In this document: piece after piece, positions 11,827 through 25,100 of the stretch
Numbering within the stretch: position 1 is the first letter of the stretch
Layout: every line of letters starts with the position of its first letter
Source: Rostratula benghalensis
Taxonomy: Eukaryota; Chordata; Aves; Charadriiformes; Rostratulidae
Length of the DNA stretch: 64,000 nucleotides
Direction: 5' to 3'
NCBI GenBank assembly: GCA_013399305.1
Contig: VXAI01000115.1
Location: 1,817,907-1,881,906, forward strand
Program-made: the position numbers and the translations under genes
The notes under the pieces: generated by a model
Database searches by the model: none
Seen by the model: only the letters and a program-made list of their open reading frames with translations
What the model was told of the DNA's origin: nothing

Positions 11827-14800
11827 ATGCAAGAGTAAACAAAGTCCTATAGAAAGTCCCCTAAATTTATTCTTTTGAACAATGGTAGCACTCAGAACGC
11901 CTTACCACAAATCTGCATTGTACACGCATGCACTCTTGATCTTCCTGAAATGAACAAGAAACTAGTGATAAGGTCTGATGGAGTACAGATTTTGAGCATA
12001 TCTTGTTCCCTGAGGGTTCATGTACTTTATCTGCTAAAGACATCCTTAGCTTTTCAGACTGATGTGTGACCTCCAACCTTCTCTTAACAGTTTTCAAATA
12101 TAACAGGTCACACAGTTTTTCAGCTGCAGAAACAGGCATTTCTTCATGGTGAACTGCTGAGGAATAAAATTAAAGTACACATAAAATTCAGTGATGACTT
12201 GGAAATCTTCCCTCCTGAATTAGGATCTCCTTGTTAAAATAAAACTAAATAGAATTATGGATTCACAGCAATTGGATGGCTTGGCCTTCCCAGAATAAGC
12301 GAACACTTTATTCCAAAGTAAATCACAATATTCTAAAACAATCATTCCACTTTAAAATTTTTCCCTAAATAAAACCAAAAATAATCCTGGAATAAACCCA
12401 CCACATTCTGGGACACAAAGAAGAGTAACTTGGGATTACTCCTGACAGTGTTAATGTGGCTGCATCAGAAGTATTGTTGTGAAAGAGCAAAACAGTCCTT
12501 TCTTGGAAATGAGATCTGCATATTGCTGCTCTCTCTCTTTCTGTATCAGGTAATTTGGAGTTGAGGCATCCTTTGATGAGATGGAAATCTGGATAAATAT
12601 TATTTTTAACTCATTAGACCATTCTACATCTTTTGACCTCCCACATCACAATCATCGATAAGGCCACAAGGTCACCATACTCAGATTTGCTCACAGTTTT
12701 AAAGCGCCTGTTTTAGAAGACTGTAATGTACTAGAGATTAAGACCCTAGAGGATTACAAGGGTTTACTACCTAGAAACAAAAAGAAACCAAACCCCAATG
12801 CAGTCCAGAGGTTTGTTTAAATTGACTTTAACAGCTCTTCATTTCAAGCCACTAAGCCTGAAGTAGCATTTGCTAATTAACAAGGCAGTGTCTCAGCCAC
12901 TTCTTTCCCTGGGTCCAGAATGCAATCACTGCAAATGACCCTGTGACTTTCCTGTGCCATGACAAAGGTTTGTACACTCCACATTAGGGCACTGAACAGG
13001 TGATCGCAGGTGGGGTTCTAAAAACCTACCTATTAGTGTTTTTCTTTAGAGAAGCAGGCTCACCAAAGGTAGACAAATACAAATGAGTTTCCAATATGGA
13101 GTGACTATCAATATCTGAGCAGTAGGTATTCTGGGAACAGGCCTCTTTTCTGCTTGTTTTTCAATGAATGAACCAATTTGATTTCTCTTAAGGATAAAAA
13201 ATTAGAAGAGGATTTCATCCCACTTAATCAATATTAGTCAATATTAGTCTGACTTGGCAAAGCTAGAAGGCAATTAAAATACTTATACCTCCCACTCAAA
13301 TTCTATACTCATAAAGATCAAAGCAAATTACCAGCTTCCCCCATTTGAACACCATGGTCTACTTTTGGCAGAAATGAACTACTTCAAGCAACCAGATTGC
13401 TATCAGAGAAATAAAATCAACCACTGTATTGTCTCAACAGCTGCTGATAGTATCTAGTTGCTTGCAGGATGATGTGTTAGCATATGGTACATGCCCTCTG
13501 AGATACGGGAGGCTACATATTATTCGGGGAATTGGATTCCAACAAATACCTTTGTTTCTGCAATTTCAGCAGAGCTCTTCACAAGTGTGAACTCTGATCC
13601 ATCTACTTTGTGCAAAGTGCCAAAAAGACCATGACAGAAGAGACTGGAGGACAGCATAATTCAGATTCTTTGGTTGTCATGCCTGTACCGTAGATCTGAA
13701 ATAAATGTTTTGATATTTCACTGGTGTGGATAAAGGCATCCTAATCTCCTTGCACAGTGTGCAACTGTTCATACATTTTTTGCTGGCATTTCAGTGATAC
13801 TCTTTTTACCCTGCAATACCAAATGCTCAGGCCTGTGAAAAGCGCATTATCCCATTTTTAAGTGAAGTTAGGACTTTGGAAAATTGGCAGTCTAGAATAC
13901 AAGCCAATACATTTACAGAGGAAACACAGGAAAATCCACCTATTAAAATTCCTTTTTGTATCCCATGAATGGATTTTGCTCTGGTAAGAGTGTATGCTGC
14001 TACGAGCTCTACCAGTTTCTCTGCTCAGCTTTTAGGTAACTATCGAAATTGATGACTGGGGGTTCTTTCTGGATTTTTTTTTTTATTGTTGTTATCTTGT
14101 ATTTGGGTTTTTTTTTCCCCAGAATATTATATAGGTCTGGTATTAACCCATCTTCAGTCAGAGCTCAGGTTTATTCAACTCCTTGCTGATTACTACACCT
14201 CATTCTTCTCCTTGTCCCACATTCCTCTCCCACCACAGAAAATAGCTAATGAACAGCTAGGAATTGTTGTCACTTTCTGTTGCAATCTACAGAGTCAGGA
14301 ACTCAGGAATACAGAATGCTTTTTACAATGCCTTTGTATCATCCTTATGGGTCCAATATATGTGGTTTGCTGCAATCTAGCTGTCTTTGTGTTAAACCCA
14401 CTTACAAATATTAGCAACCTTCAATATAATGAGATCTTTTCACTCAGTGAGGTTTGGGGTCTTCATAATAAAAACAGTGATGAAGCACATGAGGGATCTT
14501 AGTACAGATGAGGTCTTTCTTTGATGAGAACTGCCTCTGATCTCAAAGAAATGCTGTGGGCCTCCTGATCATTCTTCTTCCCAATCATATCAATATCCAA
14601 CAGAGACAGCACAATTATTGCCATTGCATTGTAAGTGCTCTGCTATAACTAATCTTTTTGTTGCACTCCTTCCTGAGTGATTTCTTTTCTAACTAGATAT
14701 TTCAAAGAGAGGAAATAAAATAAGCCTTAAATTGCAGCTATATTGCTGGCTTTAAGAAGATACATAGTATAGCCGGAAAAAAAAATAATTCTCCAAACTT

Positions 14801-17800
14801 TAACAGCCTTCCTTGAAAACTCAGATATCAAGCAGACGCTGTTCAAAATAAAATGATAAATTTTAAGCAAAAGAACCCCTCACCTCTTTTAAGTCATATG
14901 AGCTAATTATTTCGTGTTCAACCACTTATATTCATTCCATTCCCATTTGCTACTAAAAAGAGAAAGAGACAATTTAGAAAAAGGCTAGTGAGTTTTAAGG
15001 CAATGGTAAAATACCCTTCCCACAGCTGTTCTCTCCTGGACACCTCCTGAGGATTATTCATGATGATACTGTGATACTGCACACTGTAAGTCTGTCATTA
15101 ATACTGTAAAAATTGGGGTTCCACAAGGGCTAGGCATTGCCTGAATGCCACGGAAAGTGGTCTAAAATGGCTGTAATCACAGGACTGCTCAGTCTGAGAA
15201 TGCCTTTGGAAGAGCTCCACATAAATTTAAATTAACTGAGGGGCATGGAAGAGGAGCTTCCAGTGAAATTGGTTGTTATAGACATAGCACCATGCTAGCC
15301 TTGGTTATTTCAGCTCACGACGTTTTGCAGAGCCATTCTAAGCAGATTTGCTCCACCTAGGATGGGATCCACTATATGGGTCTTGATCCAACAGATCCAC
15401 AAATTCAAAGCTTTCAAATCTTGTTCTGCCCTGTCCCCTTTCCAGATTGACCACATCCTGAGGGACCTGTACACAGAGTTGTGTTCTGTGGTCAGAATAG
15501 AACTCTCGTTATTCATCTTTTTCTGTTTTCCTCTACCACTTGCTGAGGAAAAGGTATTACAAATAACTTCATCTTAACCCTGGAATATTCACAGTTTTGT
15601 GCATCTTTATCTCAGGGACAGAAATGTTTATGCAGATCTACCTGGAACAGCTTCTGTCTTCAGTTCTTTGTTACTATTCCAACAACTGAGACATTGCTCT
15701 GGAGAGTATAAGAACTCACAGACGTCTTGTTGGAAAGTCAACCAGTGGATAATCCTCTGGTTCTGGGATTCTTTGGAATTGGTTTTGGGGCTTTTATCGT
15801 TTATCCTTTGGGTTTCATCAAGAATAACAGATATCCCATTTTGTTTGAACACATGCAAACAAATGAACCAGATGTTCTGCTTACATTTTTTTACATGTGT
15901 GACTGATACAGTTTGACTTCTTCATCCAGACCCATGTGACTTCAAACCAGCAAAAGCGCCAAACTGAGATTGGTGTATACTCACAGTGAAAGGCTCCATT
16001 GAGCTTGCTCTGTGGCATGACTCAAAATGAAACTAGACCAGAACTTCATTCTTTGTCTCTTTCTCTTTCTTTTTAATACATCTGGACCATTTGTCAGGAC
16101 CAGGGCTGTAATACAGTGGGATGGAGTTGCCATTTGTGCTTCAACTATGTGTGGTTGCATATCTAACCTTCTGAAAGAACAGCTCCCTTTTCCTTCACAA
16201 GAAGTGATGCTGTCTACTGTCCTGCTTTTGTGCCAAAAGCAATACATAACAAAAGTATTCTGTTAAATATTTGTCAAACCAGGATGGAACAGAGAAGTAC
16301 TGCCAGCTTGTTGGGACTTTTTATCCTCTGAAATTACTTTAGGATTGTAATCTTTCAGTCCCAAGAAACTATGGTTACTATCCCTTTTCTAGGTCAGATA
16401 GATAAATCTACTGTACCCACACGTTGTTGGGTGCTTAGGTTTTTTTCCCTTTCACGTAAAAAACAAGTTTAGTTTATTCTTTCCCTCCAGGGAGAAGTTT
16501 TTTCCTGTTGTTTTCATGGTGTTGAAGTCTGTTTTCTTCCCTTATGTAAATTATGAAATCTTGGCTGTACAGCTAGGAAAATGTAGTACTCCAATTTTCA
16601 GTTGTCCAAGTCTTTGGCTTCTAGGGTAAGGGAACAAAAATCTATGTTTAGACTAACCAGAGACTCAGAATTTTGCTCATTTTTGTCTCTCAAGAGAGTG
16701 GTTTATTTGTTTCTTATGTATTTCTTCTTTTTCTGATCTATATTTCTTCTTTTTCTTATCTTACAGAAAATTTGGGGGGGAAAAGGGGAAGAAATTTAAT
16801 GTATGCAGCTTGTCAGTTGAAGTCATTCACCACAACTCTATAAAGCCCAAAGGACTACTGCAGTTTGCACCAACAGTGCAGTTAGTTTGCCAGACGAGTT
16901 TTCTCATTGTTATCCTGTTTTTCCAGCACCACTGTTAAATCCTTATTTTATAATAGTTTGCTATTTTCTTCTGGCAACACCCACTGATCATTAGACATTT
17001 TTGAATACAAAAGGAGGAAAGATTTTGTCAAAAAAACCTTGCTAAACAGGTGCCAATACATATAATTCAGAAACTATGTAATTATTATTTAAATAAGTTA
17101 TCACTAACTAGTCTATTCAAAACTATAATTTCCAAGTAACTGCAATTGCGTGTTATGTAAAAGATGAGGAATTAACATTTTAGAACCCCTGAGACTTCAT
17201 TCTAGCCATTGCTCAGAGGTTTTGCAAGCGAAGTATTTAAGTCATATGAGGCAAGACTATTAGTAATCCATAGAGTAGCTGTCAAATGTGTCACAGAAAT
17301 TCTTTTGTGGGTTTGTTATTGACTGGTATTTGTAGTATTGTTCATTTTAACTATTGATTGTGACCCTTAAACTTCCATCCTATCCAGGAAAAATGTCAGA
17401 TATGCAAAGATAATTGATGTTAAGAGATAGGCATAATACTCAAACATGAAATAACTATTCCTCACCTGTAAACTTTGGACAAGTTCTACTCTAAAATTCA
17501 TATATGTTGACACATAGATAGAGGCCTAATACTGTACTGACTCCAGCATTGGCATTTGTCTCTCTCAGGACATAACTTGTCTTAAACTGGAAATATGAAA
17601 TGTGCTTGAGTATTGTAAGACTGAGAAATGACCTGCTCTGTTAATTTCATCCTGCTTGAAAGCTGCAGACTGAGTTATTTAATCTATTATAGAAAGCAAT
17701 CAGACTGTCCAATGGATCCACCCAGAGAACATGAAATACTCACTTATTTTGATTTTTAGTTCTATTTTTTAAAGTGATTGATTAAAGTGATTTTTAAAGT

Positions 17801-18618
17801 GATTGTCCCTGGAGCCCAGAAAAAAACTTTTCCATTAACATTCCTGCACTTCATGTTTTGCACGACATGATGTGCTGTGATTGACCTGACCCAAGAAGAT
17901 ACTACTCAAAGCAGGGAGAAAAATACAGTCACAAACATTACTTAGACAAGAGAAAAACCCACTCATTGCAAAGCAACATCTCACTGGTGCCAGGGCTGGT
18001 TGGATGCAGCATGCAGGGTTCTGTGGACAGCCACTCTGCTGGGCACTGAGCAGAAATCAGCTGGGGTGGACATCACTGTGTTTAGAGTGCCCTTCCCTCC
18101 ACCTGCAACTCCCTCAAGGACAGGATAGGGAAAGGGACAGATTCCTTCGTCTTGCTGCTCAGTCCCATTCAGTGGAACCAGCTGGTGAAGTTAATCTCTT
18201 GAAAACTCCAATCCCTGCCACAAGTTCTGTCACCTAATGTGATCACTTGCCCTGCCTAAAAGATTTCTCTGGTGTTTTTGGCAGCACAAACCAGGGCAAA
18301 GGGAGAACTGAAGAAGAAATGCAAGTTGCAGACTTCAGTGAGCAACATTTTAAGGATGAGGCCAATATTACTATGGGTACAAGAAGAGGCACTGTCTCTG
18401 AACACATCTGAGTAACATGTAAAGGGTGGCACTGAGGTTGGAGATGGGCCTGACGTAGGGCTGGTGGAGAGGAACTCAGATTGCGAAAGAAAGCAAAGTT
18501 TCAACAAGATATCAGAGGTGAAGGGAGCATGAGAGAAGCCTGCAGCTAGTCAATGGTGGAGTGCAAACATATTTTGTACTGAGGGGAAGAAGAAAGAGGA
18601 AAGTGTCAAGTGAGTAAG

Positions 18619-18678
18619 AAAAACAGGAGACAGAGACAGAATGGACAGAATGGAATAAAAACAGGAGACAGAGACAGA
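18619..18678. repeat. 38-bp-period partial tandem duplication
   Basis: A 22-bp unit beginning AAAAACAGGAGACAGAGACA occurs at 18619-18640 and again at 18657-18678. The intervening part also repeats a GGACAGAATGG motif. The surrounding 18490-18780 is strongly purine-rich on the + strand. Confidence 0.85.
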
Positions 18679-19538
18679 TCAAGAAGTGAAGTGGGTTGTG
18701 GCAAACCGAGGGCAGTTTAAAAAACTAGATGGATTTATTATAAAGAAGGAAGAAGAGTTGTCAGCAAAGGAGATATTCTAGCTTTTTATTGGAAAAAAAA
18801 CAGTTTAAAAAATTCCATCTAAGGCTGTTTTTTTTCCATGTCTCCGAAGTGGGAATTGGCCAAGTAGAATCGGTTCCACCTAAATGAACGTGTCGGAGTA
18901 AGGTCTTTCTCTGGAGGCCCTCAAAGACTCTTACATCTCTTTACTGACAATGCAGCTAACTGAAGCACTTCCATCAGATGACTTTTTCACCAGGTGTTTG
19001 TAGATAAATAAGATGACTAAATTTACTGGATGAATCTCATGCAGGGGCACTAAGGCAAGTGAACTGCATCATTCTGATACTGTCACAAAAAATAGGTTAT
19101 TCTTATGGCAATATAGCTAAAGTTGAAATACTAAGGGCTCCACTTCTTTTTGATCTTCTCAGAATTCCTCAGAAAAGCCCCCTCTGGAGCACCAAAGCAG
19201 AACTAGGACAGACAGAGCTCTGTCTTGTCCCTCCATCTCCCACTTCTTTCCTCCCTGCAGTTTTGGTAACTGTGATAGGAAAGGGGATCAGATCAGAAGA
19301 TAGCCAAACATCTCATTTGTATTCCTTACTCACAAAGGCCAGGGACAAAGATGTTACACTCTCTGGACAAGTTCATCTACTCACCGCAAGATTTCAGCAC
19401 TGATTCATAATGGAGTGAATTTTATTCTGCTTGAAAGTATTGAAGGAGGTACATCGAATTTCACATCCAGGTATCAGAGAACTGGAAACTAAGATTTTAG
19501 GTTTGCAAAAATATCAACTTGTTTTGGAAAGGAAAAGC

Positions 19539-19554
19539 AGGTCAGGTCAGGTCA
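19539..19554 (+). repeat. (AGGTC)3A overlapping nuclear-receptor half-sites
   Basis: Three AGGTC units in tandem create overlapping AGGTCA half-sites. The spacing (5 bp, overlapping by one base) does not match a standard direct-repeat receptor element, so a simple tandem duplication is as likely as a functional site. Confidence 0.5.
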
Positions 19555-20470
19555 CTCCAAATAAGTGCTTGGAAGACTGGGTCAGTAAAAAAAATTGGTG
19601 TTGATATTATAAAATATGGTAACTTCAGAGCAACCTGGGTCTGAAAGCACTAAGCTTTGTACCGCTAAGTGTCAGAAGAGAAACATTGAGCTAATTTTCA
19701 TGGCCCAGAATGAATACAGGCACTATTTTATTGAATGGATGTGCTAATGAATATTAGCTGCCTCTTTTGAACTATCTGGAGCTTTGCCAGTAAATTTGCA
19801 AAATTTCTGCACAACCTCAAGACCCTGCCACGAATGCAGATCAGTGTTATAACACAGCATGAGAAGGGATGTTGGCTACAGGACAAAAGCACTGCGATGA
19901 AAGTGTGTGAGGACTTTCACAATCAATGTGCTCTCCAAGACTGTAACGCTTCCTGAAGAAACCACCTCTAATTCTGAGTCTGGACCACAGCAATGTCCTT
20001 ACAACAGATCCAGCCTGAGCCTACTGGGAAGGACAGCACAGCCTTGTGACCCCATAGCCATATTACCTGCATTGAAACCACTGGTATTAATGGAGGAACA
20101 GCAGCCCCCTTAGCCTTTCACTTCCCTTTGTCTCATCTCACCCTCTTTCACTGGTAAATTCACATCAATAAATTGCTTGAAGATTACTAGGCAAATAATG
20201 CACGTCCCCAGCCATGCTGAAAAGTTTCTATAGAAATGGAAACACACATTCATTAATAAAACTCTGAACACTAGGTAATTAAACTCTTGTTAACCCCATG
20301 ACTCCTGAAACCCACCCCTGGCATTGTTACTGTTCACACAGCTCCCAGGCCCATGCAGAAAGGGTCACTCAAAGAATCACTCCTACCTGCAACAGATGCT
20401 CTCATTATTTAAGCAACAAGATCCTCAAGGACCCTGAGCCCTACTCCTGCAGGAGCAATCAGTGCAATAA

Positions 20471-20489
20471 ATTTGAGTGAAACTCAAAT
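20471..20489. repeat. Small inverted repeat
   Basis: ATTTGAGT and ACTCAAAT are separated by GAA. This is a perfect 8-bp stem and probably a chance palindrome. Confidence 0.6.
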
Positions 20490-21936
20490 GACAGTTGGGA
20501 TGAATATCATTTGCATTGCAGTAGCATTAGCTTCTAGGTGGTATTGATAGTTCTGGGGGATGTCTCTTTGCCACCCTTGCAGTATAAGGTTGTGTTGTTC
20601 TAGGTGTTTGAGCAATTCTCAGACAGATGGTCCTGGACTCAGCAACATTTTTTTTTGTTATTAGCTCAGAAACACAACCTGAATGCAACAAAGTAGTGGA
20701 GGACAACAGTGCTGTAATTATTAAGAACATAAAAATTGGTCCATATCATAGGCCAGGTATTGCCAGGCAGTGAAGGGTTTTGAAGGTAAGTACAGGTCAT
20801 CAGTGACTGATAGGTACTAAGGGAAAAGGAAGGCTGCTGCTGAGAAAAATGGGTTAAAACAGCAATGAGGCCATCATAGCTGTATTTACATACATATTTG
20901 TGGAGCAAAAGATCCCTGAAAGAAGGACCACCTTACCACATAGTTAATTTGATTTTTTCTTTTAGATATAAGTTTCTTTTTTATCTGAAAGAGGAAAAAG
21001 TTACCCTCAAGACAGCTGGGAAAAACTTATTCCTTCATTTAAGGAAAGCAATTTGGAAGATTCAGGCATTGGTTCCAAATACAGTTGATGCAATTTCTTT
21101 TTCTGCTTTACTTAACATAGTTTTATTGATTAGAATATATCATTAGCAGAAGTAATTGAAGGGGTAAGGAGATAGAACTTTCTACTACAATTTAATTTTC
21201 TGTCAAAATCTATACACATGCTGCATTCTTAGTTTCAATATTTTTGTGCGTTGCCACTGGTAGACTACTCACTGAGAAGATTCTGTTTTATCGGCAGCAA
21301 AATGCTCTTGTGACTTCTCCTATCACAGCTTTGGAGACAAAAATACATAGAATTTAGTTTAACACAATGCTTAGCTGCAGTTTCAGTAGGGATACCAGGA
21401 CAAGCTAAAGGCAATGCAAGAACAAGTTAAAGCAAGAAGTGCTTTTTGTGGGCCTGATCCTGCAACCTATGAGTAACCTTGTACAAGATTTTGCCTGTAT
21501 AAATGACAGTTTGGCATGCCAGTCAGTGAAAGTTGTGGGGTTCAGCATAGGGGTTCCTGTGCTGAAAAATGCAACAAAATGGTCCCTTTTTTTTACAGTT
21601 GGGATGACTGTATTTGTTACTGTATAAAATGACTGAGGCACTGTGATTGCAAAATTAATGTCACAAAAATAAGGATTCACATAACTTAGATCTGCAATGC
21701 AAGCATCAGTGCAACTCTGATATTTGTATTGTGCATATTAAAGCATCCAATCCAGCTTCCCCAAAAGCTCCAGAGTGCTTCATGGTCTCATGGTAGCCCA
21801 GATCTTGAGTCCCATGGCAGGCACTCTCTGTGATGCCAGTAAAGCAAAGCAAGACAACACAGTGGAAATGAGGGAAGGAGAGGAACAGAGCTAGCATCTG
21901 CACTTTAAATTGTGTAGATGACATCTGTATTTTCAG

Positions 21937-22192
21937 CTTCAGAGTGGAAGACATCCACAGGCAGAGCCTGTCCCTGGGTGGATACAGAACTCAGAATCAG
22001 CTTTGCTTTGGTGAGGAGCCATCGACGGCGAGAGTTGATGCCTTGCAAAGTAGCAACTCCGACAGCCAAACCAGCGCTAATGGAAGCAAGTCCTGCCTCT
22101 GCTCAGGCATGGAACAGTTTAAAGTGGCTGATGTGGTCTGGAAGTCCTTGCTAGAGGAAATTGTCCATATTTTGTCGCTGGGAGGCTCTTGA
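21937..22192 (+). CDS. Candidate terminal coding exon, unknown product
   Basis: I do not recognise a product. The frame containing positions 21938-21940 is open from 21872 to a TGA at 22190-22192. A possible acceptor (CTGTATTTTCAG, ending at 21936) would start an exon at 21937, giving about 84 codons plus stop. The peptide is hydrophilic and serine-rich in its middle (SSNSDSQTSANGSKS) and ends in a possible amphipathic helix (FKVADVVWKSLLEEIVHIL). CpG dinucleotides cluster at 22021-22080, unusual for this AT-rich region. Against it: the pyrimidine tract is weak, a second frame is also open over most of the segment, no upstream exon was found, and open frames of this size are expected by chance in 64 kb. 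It could equally be a lncRNA exon or random. Confidence 0.15.
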
Positions 22193-25100
22193 CCACTGTA
22201 GAGATCTACCCATTATTTCTTTCAACTTGCTTGCAATCATTAAAACCAATATCTTGTGCTTGTTTTCTATAAACTGGAGGGAATGTGCGTCATTTAGCCC
22301 AAGACCCTTAGAATGGTGGGATGGGTGGAGCTAAGCTCTGAGACTCTTCCACAGTTTACAATACAGCTATGTCTGCAATGATTAGCTTTCCCATTTTCAG
22401 GACATGACAGCCTCTACTGGCCCAGAGAAGTTATTTCATGCTTACCTGCCAGTTCCTAGAAAGAGGGTAAGGAGGCCCCTCTTAACTTTTGCTAGTGAAT
22501 CAGAAGGCCTACTGACCACAAAGGGCCCCCTCCTGGCTACAAGATTTGGTTTGCACTGATCTTTTCCTCTAGATGAAAAGCCAGATTTTTTTGTTCATTT
22601 CTTTGGCAAGGCAGAAGCATTTCCTGGGCTTCCAGAAGTGTGAGAGGTTCTGGGTGTTATAGTTGGTCATCGCAGCTCCTGAGTGCACAAAGAGTGTTTC
22701 AGAAAAGCAAGGAAAGGGTTAAAAACTCTGCAGCATCTTAGAAATGGGATGCATGCTTTAGTGGCTAAGTTATTGCTTGCTTCTCTTGTTTTCCCATTGC
22801 CTTGTAAGATCTTTACTGGATGTCTCTAAGCAGTGTAGGAAGAGCAGCCTATCTGCAACGGCAATAAAATGTAAATTGCCCTCACACATGTCTGTTGTGA
22901 TAGAGATGAGCCATACTGAAGGGGCCTGACTCTGCTTTTGGTGGCATTGGCTCCTGTGCCACTGTCACTTCTGCAGAATTACTTATGGCCTTCTCCAGGG
23001 TGCACAAAATAAGGCTCACCCCTCATACCACATCTTCTTCCTTTTCCTTAACCCTCTGAGGCAGTTTCTCACTTTTACAATTTATTCCTTGCTGAAAGGC
23101 AAACAAGTGCACAGGTTCTCTATTCAGCTTTTTAATATCACTTGAATCTCTATGGGCACAGGAAAGATATTCCCTTCCAATAAGAGAAGGGATTAAGAAA
23201 CTCAGATTTGGTGGAGTAATGGAAAGAGATTAAAGAATTCAAATAATTGGTACAGGGTTGACAGCTCAGTTCTCGTAGCACAAGAAAGTGCTTTAGAAAG
23301 AATTTGAGAGGTCAGAACATAAAATTACTTTCCACCATGCTGCTAGTTTTCCCTGGTTGCTGTAGAAAAGCACACTAGAGGACCATTTTCCCCTTCTACT
23401 TCAAGCAATATTGTTTCTCTCATTACAAAACCACCACATAAAATTTTGTGATTCGCCATGTTTGATTCTACTCTCTCTGGCATTTCTGAGAGGAAAGTGC
23501 ACTACAAGTTATATATACAAGTGCACTACAAGCGGAGTAACTTGCTGAAGTTATACTGTCATGGAATGCAATGAGGGGGAAGAAAGGCAGACTCCATGTT
23601 TTGAAACCTATTTTGTAATAGAAAATGTTCAATTTACCTTATTTGGTCAGACATTGCAAAACAAGCATCCTTCCTATTTAATAAAATACTGCTGCAAAGA
23701 ATGATTTTAAATTGATTTTCCACTATTATACTGCAGTAATATTCCAAAATCCATGCTAAATCAAATGCTTTCTGTGCACAACCTCTCATGGTCATTGTAG
23801 CTGTGTTTTCTATGATTTTCTCCATCCTTCTCTAGAGAGATTTCCTTCTCTATTTCCATACCATTGTTTACAATTACTTCAAAGTGCAGTAAAAGAAAAT
23901 AAGCATGGAAGTCTGTGCAAACATCAAAGAAGATCTTCTTAACAGTTGTTTCGTGTGCAGTTAAATCTTACAAAAATACAATTCCAGAAGGTCAAAGTTA
24001 CAGAAAATGTGTCTCCGCTGCCAGCCAGTACTCACAAACCCTGGCGCTTGATCTGTGTGAAGGTTAAGGGAAGTGTGCTGGTGCCCAGAAGCAGTCACAT
24101 GCTGGGGACAGACATGCAGTGCTGAACTTGACTCTTCTTTCGCACCACCACTGCTCCTCCAGCAAGTGAGGTGGAGTAGTACTGGCGCGCACCAGTCCAA
24201 CAGAGCACAGGAACTGACAACCCCCTTCTTAATACAAGCTGAGGTGAAGTGCTGGATGTAGGAAACCATTTGCAGTGCACAGTAACGCGTTTTTTTTGGT
24301 CCAATAAAGCACAGGAAATGTAGTAAATATTTTCAGTTGCCACCTCCTGGCACTTTATCTAATGTTTACATAAACACAGTTATTTTTCATTTCATAGAGC
24401 AGATGAAGGGCTCTAGAAATTGGATAAGTCTCCTCAGCTGTTTGGCCAACAGTTGAGCAGACTTCAAAGCTAGACGTTAGAGCATTTTGTGCACAGCATG
24501 GCTATTGCACTTCCTTCCTGAGCAGTTCAGAGACCTGCAAATGTGAACTAAAATCTTTGTAAATCCATGATAAGCAGATATAATCAGTAGAAGAGCACTC
24601 TCATGGCAAGCAGGACCCACCAAGGGCAATAGTTACCAATTCTTCATTGCATTCCAGAACATATGATACATTTCTTGTGAATACACCGGCTCCTAGAGCC
24701 AAGAGATTGCATGAGAATAGAAATTCTGTTCAGGTGTAAAATGGTATATGGGTGTGGTTCTGGAAGGCAGTGGTGTGGACCTAAAAAATGGGATTCCCAC
24801 CAGCCTAGAAAGCAAAGAAACAAGACGTACCTACAGTCATTCTTTTAAACCTCAGAGGTAGGTGAAGAGACGAGCTGGTTAATTTATTTGCGTACTAGGG
24901 TTTGGCAACATTGCAAGAGCTGAATGATGAGGCCAGCATCTCACAGGAACTCTGTGATGCAGCTGGCAGGAAATCCCAGGCTTTTTCAATCCCAAAGTCT
25001 TGCCTGCAAATTGCTTCACTGATCAGTACATCTGATTTTTACTAATGATACACACTGAATAGGAGACTGGAGCCTCGTGCTTGTTTTGGGTTGTTTTTTC

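Larger units (their letters stand above)
11827..21871. other. AT-rich non-coding DNA, no gene recognised
   Basis: A 10-kb stretch without interspersed repeats that I can identify. The block about 12790-12980 is compositionally even and motif-dense (TGCTAATTAACAAGG and other homeodomain-like sites), so it may be conserved non-coding DNA. A 38-bp-period duplication in a purine-rich strand lies at 18619-18678. Three overlapping AGGTC units lie at 19539-19554. An open stretch at 14123-14502 follows a strong acceptor-like sequence but has no convincing donor, and the protein resembles nothing I know. Confidence 0.5.

Noticed and set aside
14123..14502. Open stretch after a strong acceptor-like TTTTTTTTCCCCAG
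   Set aside because: There is no convincing donor or polyadenylation context, the peptide is unlike any family, and the acceptor is made of a simple T/C run that occurs often by chance.
14030..16270. Possible endogenous retrovirus or other viral remnant in a stretch with several overlapping frames
   Set aside because: No LTR pair, primer-binding site, polypurine tract or recognisable retroviral protein motif was found here, and none is evident elsewhere in the window.
24170..24330. Two similar short segments (CCAACAGAGCACAGGAA and CCAATAAAGCACAGGAA)
   Set aside because: The similarity covers only about 17 bases with no flanking extension, too little to call a duplication or element.
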